Below, one piece after another: positions 22,555 through 32,307 of a DNA stretch of 64,000 bases. The notes beneath the pieces were generated by a model, which was given only the letters and a program-made list of their open reading frames with translations, was not told the origin of the DNA and did not search any database. A program made the translations under genes and the position numbers. The stretch is from Stromatinia cepivora (lineage: Eukaryota > Ascomycota > Leotiomycetes > Helotiales > Sclerotiniaceae): assembly GCA_014898415.1 (NCBI GenBank), contig RCTD01000013.1:744001-808000 (forward strand), written 5' to 3'. Position 1 is the stretch's first letter, and each line of letters opens with the position of its first letter.

Positions 22555-23364
22555 CTACAGTGAGTATCGCAGGGCGACAGCACGAGCAAGTTTCAGGAGG
22601 CTAATTAGCTCTTTCTCATCCTCTGTCCAACCAAGCAAGGTGGCTGTAGCTTGTATTAATGGGGTTTCGTAATTTTCCTCATACGGCATCATGAAAGAGA
22701 GGGTCGCGAATTCGAAATACCGCGGATAGAACCCAGAGCAACCCCAATCAAGGAGACTAATCGTGTTGTCATCTTTGAGGATCATATTGCGTCGACATAA
22801 ATCCATGTGACAAAGAACAAGTGGATGGGAGCTTAGATCTATAGACTTATCCCGTATCGCCAAACGTTTGTTGAGCCAAGCCTCCATATCTGCTAGACAG
22901 TTAAAAATCGTCCTTGCGCCATCGTCGCCCCAAAGATAACCTTCTGGCATTCCTCCGCCTATAGGACCTGGACGTTGGCCGCCTTGAATTTTTCCAAGGT
23001 GCTTGACAATTTTTGCAACACGGGGAATGATATCCGCGTTTTCGTCAAGGTCAAGCTCGTTTAGCCGCCGTCCGGGCACATACTCCATAAACAAGTAGCC
23101 AAAATCTTCCCAGTCGAAGTAGCGGTAAACTTGAGGAACGTGAACGATATTTGGATCAACATTTCTATATGCAAATTCTTGAGTTTTTGCCTCGGAAGCT
23201 GTGACACCAAGCCCAAATTTGGCTGCTGTATTGTCCGAGAGCCTGACAACTCTATCCCCTCCAAAGCAGCCCCCAATAATCTTATCCTCTTTTATGAGCT
23301 CGTTGCAAAGTTCAACAAGCAATTCCTCGCTAGCTGTATGGATGTCCCAGGATACGTCTGCCAT
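22555..23364 (-). CDS. APH-family (aminoglycoside phosphotransferase-like) kinase
   Basis: A single-exon 269-aa protein. The N-terminal lobe includes a Gly-rich GGCFGGDRVVRLSDNTAAKFG, with Lys as candidate ATP-binding residue. The hinge-like segment is YLFMEYVPGRRLNEL. The catalytic loop LVLCHMDLCRRNMIL has Asp and Asn in HxDxxxxN spacing, followed by the metal-binding DW in SLLDWGCSGFYPR. Such short single-domain APH proteins are expanded in filamentous fungi with mostly unknown substrates. It differs from the Aim9-like protein at 3149-4967 in length and targeting and is not a recent duplicate. Confidence 0.85.
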   Translation of the reverse strand: MADVSWDIHTASEELLVELCNELIKEDKIIGGCFGGDRVVRLSDNTAAKFGLGVTASEAKTQEFAYRNVDPNIVHVPQVYRYFDWEDFGYLFMEYVPGRRLNELDLDENADIIPRVAKIVKHLGKIQGGQRPGPIGGGMPEGYLWGDDGARTIFNCLADMEAWLNKRLAIRDKSIDLSSHPLVLCHMDLCRRNMILKDDNTISLLDWGCSGFYPRYFEFATLSFMMPYEENYETPLIQATATLLGWTEDEKELISLLKLARAVALRYSL

Positions 23365-24640
23365 ATTATAAGCGATGACTTTTGAGATTAATATGGATTA
23401 GGAGTTTGTCTTCTTTTGGTTGCTGGGGATATTCTATTGCAATTGATATAGTTCTAAGATCTCGGTTACGAAAAGCGCTAAAAAGTCCGTGCACTAAATC
23501 ATCTAAGCCACCCAACAGACGAGACTCTCGAGACACCCTACAGCTGCAGGCGCGCGTCTGTCATCATATTTGGTCCACTCACCAGCCCTATCCGGCCGCT
23601 TGATAGTTGTTGGGCCATTGAGATGGATCTATCGCGCTTTACTGCTAGGTAAGTATGCTTAATTCGAATGGAATATTGGACTGGCCGACCTGAGGCTAAA
23701 ACTAGATGCCAACCTGTTTGAATGTCTTCTGTTTTCTTGATGGATAAGGGCGGCGTAGATTTAGAATTTCCATGTTTGTATTGAATTGATAATTCGCTAG
23801 GGAGCTATAAGTTTTGTCGATGCTACAAGTGTCGTCGTAAAATAAAGGAAAAGCAAAATTTCTATCTTCATATCTTTTGAATCTGTGGACCAACATATCT
23901 TAGTATCGAGGGTCTCAGCCGGAGAACCGGCTAGATTCGGACTGTTGGGCTAGGTTAATACGATTTCCTATTTGAGACAGAGATTAGAATCCTATTGTTA
24001 AATGGGGGCTGTCCGTCAAACAGGCCATGGAATATACGAACGGAGCGATCTGAGAGATCCTTCCATTACTGAATCTAATTTGGACATTGGAAAATATTGA
24101 GTGACATATGGGTGAGGCCCTTTTATCATTGAATGTAAAATTGGCTATTGAATAGTATTGAAATGTGTCTAGTCCTTAAAATTCTTTGCTGTCAAGTCTA
24201 ATTTTGAATTAGAGAAGAGTATCAAGAATCGACAGCACTTCTTGACGAGGCACTTATGATCATCTATTCTGTCATTTAATGACTGGACTAATTTCTTCAC
24301 AATTTCAACAGTTCGATTACAATGGTTTTAACACCCATGATACTAATTACAGACATGGCCTTTTGCTATTAAGCCCGCAACGACTATTGGACCAAAATCC
24401 TCAAGATAATATCATTTGATGCTTGCCGGCCTTGGGCCTTGGGGTTGTAGTACCCCTTGGTTGTCCATCTGGCTATAGAGCAGGCATACTTCATTGGATG
24501 CTCTCAAGTGTCCCGCCTGGTCCCTTTCACAGTTGCCTGCGGACTCATTGCCTGATGTCTTTATATAAGAGCTTCCCGAGTCCACGTAACGCCATCACAA
24601 GCACATACATTATTCACTTCCTTAAATTTTAAACTTTAAC
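23365..24640. other. 1.3-kb intergenic, no gene recognised
   Basis: It contains the divergent upstream regions of the APH-type gene and the DUF7770 gene. A stretch near 24420-24560 is richer in GC and Pro/Cys-type codons but has no supported frame. Confidence 0.4.
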
Positions 24641-25353
24641 ATGAGCTCTAAGTCTGATACCGCAAAACCATCGGCTTCAAAGCCTTCGAGCTCAAGCTCA
24701 AAACCTTCAAGCTCTAGGCCTAAAAGCTCGGCTCCCGCTACTCGCAAAATCGAGCCGAAAGACTACGGTCTCCTTGTCAATACAATCCGTGTGACCGTTC
24801 ATACCACAGGAAAATTCTTCGAATCAGACACTCGTAGTGGAAACCACGCCTCAATTTACCTCCTCGCATCAAACGGTGCATCAGTCCGCCTTAACATGAC
24901 AAAACTGGCTGCAGATGCTAAGAGAGGTACTTATCAGCTCACTTATTGCCGCTATCAGCACACAAATAGTTCACTGATAGACTTCGATCTGAAAGCTACA
25001 AGTCGAGGTCTGAAGGTCAAACACGTGCTTGAACTTATTGAGGAAAGAAATCGGGACAAATATAAGCTTGCCCGCAGCGGCCTTGGCTGTAGATTTTGGG
25101 TGTAAGTAATACGTGACATTTAAATTAGAAGCTCGGAAAACTAATCTTCGGTATTAGGCAAACTATTATCAAAGATCTCCAAGAAATGAAATTTATCTCG
25201 TCTTCTAGCGAAGTTAGTGCTGCTGATGCTGTTGAAGGCTTGCGATATAGCTACTCGAAAGGCAAAAGACCTGAGCTTGATGAAGTTGACCCTGGATCGT
25301 TCGGATCATCCTGGGATCATCGAAGCGAGCGGCGTCAAATACCAAAGGATTGA
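24641..25353 (+). CDS. DUF7770-like fungal protein
   Basis: Exon 1 24641-25101, intron 25102-25157 (56 nt), exon 2 25158-25353, giving 218 aa. The first about 40 residues are a low-complexity Ser/Pro/Lys tail (KPSSSSSKPSSSRPKSS). A compact domain follows: NTIRVTVHTTGKFF, NHASIYLLASNGASVRLNMT and GLGCRFWV-QTIIKDLQE, the latter joined across the intron. The arrangement H..IYLLL..G.SVRLNM...CRFWV...I.DL resembles the fungal DUF7770 family, which has no known function. The family call is from memory of the motif, so moderate. Confidence 0.65.
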
Positions 25354-26285
25354 TTTAGAATAATGCTCTACTATTTTGTGTATCGTTCAGTTGTGCTGGA
25401 ATGAAGGTGAAGCGCATCCTGATGAGAAAGGGGGTTTGGGAGATGGGATTGGGAATACATGAGACAAGGAGTATTCATATAAATTGTAACAGTAGTTGTT
25501 TTGAAAGGACGTTTTTGCATTGCAAGTTCAGTAGGAGAGGGAGAGTATGGAGTCCGGATGGAAAAGTGACCTCACAAGTAGTCAGTCGTCATATATGTGG
25601 AACATTCAGCACCTCTGTTAGTCACAGACTAATTCTGCCAAGCTGATCTAGTCCGCATCCTTGAGTTTTTCCTGCATTCTACTTACGATTATTAGCACAA
25701 CATTTCAAATCGACAGTCTTTTCAGATTAAATTCAACAACATAGACCACGGCATAGGTGAAAGAGTCTACTTTGCACTCTCAGAATTTATATTAGTTCTG
25801 CTCAACCCTTTGTAATTAAATGAAATAGGATGATCGAGTGATTTGAAGCGAATTCCAAGGGAACAATGGAGGTTTAGATGCTTGTGAAGGGATCAATAGC
25901 TAAGAATGAAGGAGTAAACGGGATGAAGCCCAGGGGCGGGAATCCCGGTCTAACACATGAATACCACGAAATCGCCACATGTTGGCCCTAGCATTATCTG
26001 AGATGTTCGTGCGAATCATTACCTCATCCCACCGGCACCCTTGAACTTTTTTGGATGTAGAACTGTATAGGCTTCGGTAACGCTATCTAGATCTGGATTT
26101 GTCGCTGACTGGCATTGCGCCAATACGTGTACCTACAGCCAGCAGACACAGAACCTTCTGTACTCTAAAAGTAAGCTTAGTCTAGGTATCAAAGTACAGG
26201 TTGGTAATAAAAAATCATCAATGTTGTCTATGGAATTGGGCTCAATTAAGACAAAATTTGACTGCGGGAAGTTGATGGGTGTATC
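25354..26285. other. Intergenic up to the nested transposon region
   Basis: No gene recognised. A plus-strand ORF at 25401-25646 has no protein-like composition and probably lies in the 3' UTR of the DUF7770 gene. Confidence 0.4.
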
Positions 26286-26422
26286 TGTTCCGGGCAATTG
26301 CGCAATATTGACATTCCGAAATCAACTCATTCCGAAATATACTAAATTGCGAAATAAACTAATTGATGCCGAAATTAGAAAAAGTAAAGGTATTCACAGA
26401 TAAATTAAATTTATACAAAAAT

Positions 26423-26873
26423 TCTTGGAGGAGGTTGATTGGTTAATAATAATGACTAATATAGTAATAATACTATTCACTATTATTATAGTGGAAGACT
26501 TAGTTATATAGCTTAAAAGAGTGATCGAATATATAATGATTGAAGTCAAAATATAAGTATATTGAATATTGAATTTATTTTGCTTGTTTTTCAGAAGAAT
26601 TCTTTGAAGAAAATCTTCTTATTTATAGTATTTGATAAGATTCTATGAAATAGTAACCAATAATATTTAACCTTAGAAATAAGAAAGTTCTATACGCTTC
26701 CATCACATTCTATTCCATTATAAATCATTCTAGTATGATATATGATCGAAATTTCATATAATAATAAAATTTAATAATATTAAATTATATTATTAATATA
26801 TCACGTGATCATATAACCATCGGTTCGGTTAATATTATTAAGTGATTTAATAAACTTATTAGAAATTCTTATA
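26423..26873 (-). repeat. 3' LTR of the copia element
   Basis: 451 bp, same length as the other LTR; 5 transitions separate the two copies, so roughly 1.1 percent divergence. Confidence 0.93.
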
Positions 26874-26910
26874 CACCCCCTTAATAAGTATATTAAATAT
26901 TTTAATAATA

Positions 26911-28569
26911 TCAATATAAATTAATCTGTTTTAAAAATTCGATTAATTTAATTCGAGCTAATGGCTTAGTAAGGCCATCGGCTTTTTGGTCATTAGTTAA
27001 TATATAAATCAGATCTAGATCGCCTGAATTTATAATATCTCTAATATAATAAAACCGTATTGCAATATGCTTGCTTCTTTCGTGAAAAATAGGGTTTTAG
27101 CAAGAGCTAATGCAGCTTGGTTATCTGTATATAATGGAAATTTATCTTGTTTATACAGATTTAGTTCTATTAATAGCTTTTTAATATATATAGCCTCTTT
27201 AGCTGCTATATTAATAGCTATAAATTCAGCTTCTGAAGTTGATTGGGCTACAACCGATTGTAGCTTAGATTTCCAGCTAATAGGTCCTTCGGCTAATATA
27301 AATACATATCCATTAGTTGATTTATACGTATTAATTTCACCCCCATAATCTGAATCACAATAACCTTTAATATAAGGATCATTATTATTGCGTTTATAAT
27401 TAACCCCTTTATTAATAATGCCCTTTAAATATCTTAGTATTCTTTTAGCGGCTTGAATATATATAGGACTAGGATTAGACGAAAAACTGGCTAATCTACT
27501 GACGTGAAAAGCTATATCTAATCTAGTTCCAAGTGACAAATATAATAAAGAACCAATAATTTCTTGATATAATTTTATATCATTATTATTAGCTTTTTCT
27601 TATTATAATAAAGTTTTATTTTTGGATCCATTGGAATGGAAACAGGGTGTGATTCTAACATTCCAAATCTAGCTAATACCTTTTTGGTATATTCTGATTG
27701 ATGTAGTTTTAAATTATTTGTATTTCTTTCGATTTGAATGCCTAGATAATCTTTTATAGGCCCTAGATCTTTTAAATCGAAATGCTTTTTAAAATTATTA
27801 ATAAATTCATTAATAACCTTTTGATTTGGAGCTATAACAGCTATATCATCGATATATATACTGAGAATGATATTTTTATTTTTATTAATAAAAATACATT
27901 CTTCAGTAATTAGATTATAAAAATCTAATTTGTTTAGAACGGTTTTTAAGGTATAATACCAAATTCGGGCCGATTGTTTTAAACCATATAATGCTTTATT
28001 TAATTTTAAAGCTTTATTATTTAATTCATTAAAACCTTCAGGGGGTTTTAATATTAGAGGTGTATCGATATCACCCTGAGCAAAGGCTAATACCATATCG
28101 ATTTTATGAATTAGCCAATCATTTTGAAGGGCTAATACGAATAATAATTTCCAGACCATTGATTTAACCACTGATGCATGAGTATCAATATAATCTAGGC
28201 CATATAATTGCTCAAAACCTTTAGCAACGAATCTAGCTTTGAATTCAATAAAATCACCTAAATCCTTTATTTTATAAACCCATCTAGTTTTAAGGGTTTT
28301 ACTATGATTAGGATTATTAATAATATCCCAGGTTTTATTCAATTCAAGGGTATTTATTTCATAATCCATAGCTTTTAGCCAATATTCTTTATCCGGTGAG
28401 CTAATTGCTTCTTTATAGGATTTTGGTTCGATTAATATATGATCAGGCTTTTAATAATAATTTTATTATTATTTTTAAGCTGAGTATCGAAAGTTAATTG
28501 AAGGTTTTTCGAATTTTCATCGTCGATTTCGAATTGTACCCCCTTATTAATCGAATTAAAATACCCAGA
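26911..28569 (-). pseudogene. copia reverse transcriptase and RNase H region, frameshifted
   Basis: The reverse transcriptase is open at 27575-28369: KTRWVYKIKDLGDFIEFKAR, FVAKGFEQLYGLDYIDTHA, LNKALYGLKQSARIWY and the catalytic SIYIDDIAV (YIDD). RNase H follows in another frame at 27030-27539 (YCDSDYGG, QSTSEAEFIAI). A third frame carries the usual copia C-terminus DQKADGLTKPLARIKL, ending at 26911. At least three frame changes are needed to read through, plus one at about 28600 joining it to the upstream ORF, so no full polyprotein can be made. Sites such as LYYNKKKLIIMI suggest small indels in A/T runs. Confidence 0.85.
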
Positions 28570-28574
28570 AAGAG

Positions 28575-30416
28575 CTAGGCCATAATATAATACACCATTA
28601 TAATCATATGAAAGTTCTTTATTTCAGGTTTTAGCGCTCTAATTCGTTTAGAGGTTCGAATTTCAGGTTTTTTAGGGGTTCCTTCCTCGATTTCATTATT
28701 TGAGCGTTCTGATGCGACTATTCTCTCTTCGGGAATTGGGTTTTGTACTATAATTGAAGTTGAATTTTCTTCTTCTTCATTTATAGTATTAATAGGTTCG
28801 AAATCAGGGCTTTCTTCTTCCAAAATATTTAAATCCTGATTTTTATATTCATCGGAATATTTTAAATTCCCTTGAATATCTAGACTGAATTTTTCGAATT
28901 TATTCGATATATCGGGAATATCAGAGGGTTTTCGACTTATTATTTGATGGAATTTGCCGAATTTGCCTGATTCGCATATATTTAAATCAGATATATTATT
29001 TTCTGATTTAATATTCAAGGATTTAATTAAACGATCCTTATTAATGTGATCTAATCTTTTGTGCATTAGGTTTAAATCGATTTTATTGGCTAATAGCTCT
29101 GTTTTTTCAGATTCAGAGTTATTTTCAATGCTTTTGATATATTTAGAATTTATTTTAAAATCTAAATAATAAGCATTATTGACCCAGGGAGCTGTAGTTT
29201 TAATATTATATCTTTTATGGATTAGATTGATTTTATTTCCTGGTGGTATAATATGACTAGCCCAGCCCTTAGTAGCTATTTTATTTGAGCTAATTATAGT
29301 TGTAGCTAATTTTGGTATATAATATACCCCTTGAATAATAACTTCTGAATTATTATTAATAATAATTGGAATATCACCTATTCCTTCGATTGAAGTATTT
29401 TCACCATTGGCTATAGTGATATATTGATTTTTCAATGGTTTATAATTAATAAACCATTCCTTATTAGGGCAATAATGTTCTGTAGCTCCTGAATCTAATA
29501 TGAATTTGTATTTCGAAATATTGACTGAATTAGCTAGTCCAATATTATGATTTATAGTCATTAATTGCTTGTTTGAAAGAGGGTTCTTTTTATTCGAATT
29601 ATTATTCGAATCAGAATTGGATTGCTTATTATTATTACCCTTGTTATTCTTTAATTCAGGGTATTTAATAAAGCATTTAGATTCTAAATGACCCTTCTTC
29701 CGGCAATGACTACAATAAGGAGTTTTATTATTTTTAAAACTAGCCTTATTTGCGTTGAGATCTATATTAGATTTCATTCTAGCCTCTTCGGATATTAATT
29801 CAGAAAATAAATTATCTAAATCAATATTATTATTATTAGCTAATTCTTTAGCTAATTCTTCGTATTTTCGAGAGGCAAAACCATCGAATGAACTAGGTAG
29901 GCCTCTAAAAAGGAACCATGCAATAAAGGCCTTCGGAATTTCGTATTTCATCGATTTTAAATAGTTATATGATGATTGGATAGAATTAGTATATTCATCC
30001 ATTCCATCAGAACTATTATAATTAGATTCTATTAATTTATTTAGATATCTCCCCATTAATTCTAAGGATGATTCTCCAAATATTTTATTAATAGATTCCC
30101 AAAGGGTTTTAGCCGAATTTTTATCTTTAAATCTTTCGACTAATTCGAAGCTAATTATAGATTTAATAGCTCCTAAAGCTCTCTTTTCATTTCGAAGATA
30201 TTCAGAGGTTCTTTCATTAAATCTAATAGCTAATTCAGGGCTATAAGGTTCTCCTTTTTCATTAATATATAATGATTTATTTGGAGGAGTTTCGGAACCA
30301 TCGATATAAGGCATAAAACCATTAATTTCAAGGTATAATTTAGCCTTATTTATCCATTCAATATAATTGGACCTCCCTTTCAAGGGTTCTCCTTTAAAAT
30401 TTATACCGGAAGCCAT
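28575..30416 (-). pseudogene. copia gag-protease ORF with integrase core deleted
   Basis: An open 613-aa frame. The N-terminal Gag (SNYIEWINKAKLYLEINGFM) is followed by a zinc knuckle YCSHCRKKGHLESKC (CX2CX4HX4C) at about residues 233-247. The aspartic protease motif FILDSGATEHY comes next, then the GAG-pre-integrase region with LNLMHKRLDHINKDRLIKSL. The frame enters the first Asp region of integrase (FEKFSLDIQGN) and jumps directly, still in frame, to the acidic linker EEESPDFEPINTINEEEE that normally precedes reverse transcriptase. Most of the catalytic core is therefore absent. Proline and glutamate-rich C-terminal linker confirmed by RTSKRIRALKPEI. Confidence 0.85.
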
Positions 30417-30875
30417 TTTTAAGCCTTTATATATAAGCTATATGGACTTTTAATCTGATATAAAATTAATACTAATTTTGATGAATTTAGTATTAAAATT
30501 TTGAATGAATTTCGATTATGATTCGAATTGATATCGAAATTAATTCGATTAAAAATTATAAACCAGCCACTTCTCAAATTAGATCTTTATTTTAAACTGT
30601 ATAAAATAAAGCCTAATCAAGCTAGGGCATCTTGGTATGAAGGAATTGATATATCATCCGTTATGGGTAGTGTATAGCTTAAATATATTGTCTAGGGACC
30701 TAATTTTATTCGCTCAATTAGGTTTAGCTTCAGGGACGCAGGCCTTAGGGTTTATTTTCGATGGTATTTCAATATAATATTGATATTATATTGATATAAT
30801 TATATTCGACGGCTTAATAGCTATAATATTATAGCTTTAAATTAAGCCAATACCCTTTTTAAGCTAGTTATTTAA

Positions 30876-30891
30876 CTAGCCGGGCTCATAA
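30876..30891 (-). other. Primer-binding site matching the initiator tRNA-Met anticodon arm
   Basis: Immediately inside the 5' LTR the minus strand carries TTATGAGCCCGG. Its complement, CCGGGCTCATAA, matches the anticodon stem-loop of eukaryotic initiator tRNA-Met (GGGCTCATAA with CAT as anticodon). copia and Ty5 are known to prime from a half-tRNA cleaved in that loop. The position, two bases from the LTR edge, is right for a PBS. Confidence 0.75.
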
Positions 30892-30893
30892 TT

Positions 30894-31344
30894 TCTTGGA
30901 GGAGGTTGATTGGTTAATAATAATGATTAATATAGTAATAATACTATTCACTATTATTATAGTGGAAGATTTAGTTATATAGCTTAAAAGAGTGATCGAA
31001 TATATAATGGTTGAAGTCAAAATATAAGTATATTGAATATTGAATTTATTTTGCTTGTTTTTCAGAAGAATTCTTTGAAGAAAATCTTCTTATTTATAGT
31101 ATTTGATAAGATTCTATGAAATAGTAACCAATAATATTTAACCTTAGAAATAAGAAAGTTCTATACGCTTCTATCACATTCTATTCCATTATAAATCATT
31201 CTAGTATAATATATGATCGAAATTTCATATAATAATAAAATTTAATAATATTAAATTATATTATTAATATATCACGTGATCATATAACCATCGGTTCGGT
31301 TAATATTATTAAGTGATTTAATAAACTTATTAGAAATTCTTATA
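30894..31344 (-). repeat. 5' LTR of the copia element
   Basis: 451 bp copy of the LTR, bounded on the outside by the AAAAT duplication (31345-31349). Confidence 0.93.
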
Positions 31345-31869
31345 AAAATAATATATTCAATATCCCAATTCATTAACTAATAAACTAATATATATACTAA
31401 TATAAAAAACTACAATCTCATTATCGTCTATATTTTCAACCTCATCATCGCCCCTACCTCTATTTTCAACCTCATCGTTATCATTTTCAATCTTATCGCT
31501 TTTTTCTTTTTATAAAAATACTTTTTCTATATTTATTAACCTAATATAGAAATCATAATTAGAATTATTATATAAATAAACAAATGATAATATTAAAACT
31601 GAATCTCTAAAGATTTTATAAACTTCAATCGTTTATAATAATTCTTAATTATTTCTTAAATTAATATAATAAAACTATGAAAAATATTTGCAAGTGAACT
31701 AGCTCATTTACGAATAACCTCAATTTTGGAATACATTTCGAAATAAACTAGTTCATTCCAAAATTAAACTCATTGGTGAATGAGCTAGAGTATTAACCAA
31801 TGAGGTAGTATATTTCAGAATCGACGTAGTTGATTTCGGAATGACAATATTGCGAAGTGGCCTGGAACA

Positions 31870-32307
31870 TATCTACGCATTAGGATGATTCGTAAATGTT
31901 GGTATCACTTCGGTGGTACCAATTTGCGTTGTACTATTATGGTATTGTTTTTATTCATTCTTGATTGCTACACTATGAGAAGAGGGTACTATTTATATTG
32001 AAGGGGAAGAGCCCAGAGTTCGCTAGTGGTACGGCTCCCTTATGTGAGGTTGATCACATGATGTACCGACAGTAAAATTATCCTTAAATACGGATAGTTC
32101 GTAGTTAAAATGGTTTTACTAATCGTATTTATTGGATTACGACATAAGACAATGAAAATATTGAGAAGCTAAGGGCGGCAAGAAAAGCTTAACTTGACGT
32201 ACTTCAAATTTCGCCCACTCAAGGCAGAAAAGTTGATCCCATTAATAAATATCTCTCTACTCCAGATCAAATCTTCGCTTTTTTCCACACGACACAAATG
32301 AGCTCTC
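31870..32307. other. Spacer between the transposon region and the P450 3' end
   Basis: It holds the P450 3' UTR. No other feature seen. Confidence 0.4.

Larger units (their letters stand above)
26423..31344 (-). mobile_element. Ty1/copia LTR retrotransposon, defective
   Basis: The 4922-bp element is coded on the minus strand. Two 451-bp LTRs (26423-26873 and 30894-31344) differ at five positions by my count, all transitions. A 5-bp AAAAT flanks both sides (26418-26422 and 31345-31349). A polypurine tract AAGGGGGTG lies against the 3' LTR (26874-26882), and a primer-binding site lies next to the 5' LTR. Gag, protease, reverse transcriptase and RNase H remnants are present in the copia order, but the integrase core is missing and the coding region is broken by frameshifts. 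The element is very AT-rich. Confidence 0.93.
26286..31869. mobile_element. Terminal-inverted-repeat element (host), interrupted by a copia insertion
   Basis: The left end 26286-26327 (TGTTCCGGGCAATTGCGCAA onward) is matched in inverted orientation by 31828-31869; I count 37 of 42 positions identical, and CGCAATATTG plus CATTCCGAAATCAACT are conserved on both sides. The ends are flanked by a direct TATC (26282-26285 and 31870-31873), a candidate 4-bp target duplication. Removing the retrotransposon and one copy of its duplication leaves about 657 bp without a transposase frame, so it is non-autonomous or internally deleted. Superfamily not assigned. Confidence 0.7.

Noticed and set aside
27067..27348. 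Plus-strand ORF within the copia element
   Set aside because: It is the antisense of the RNase H domain, which reads clearly on the minus strand.
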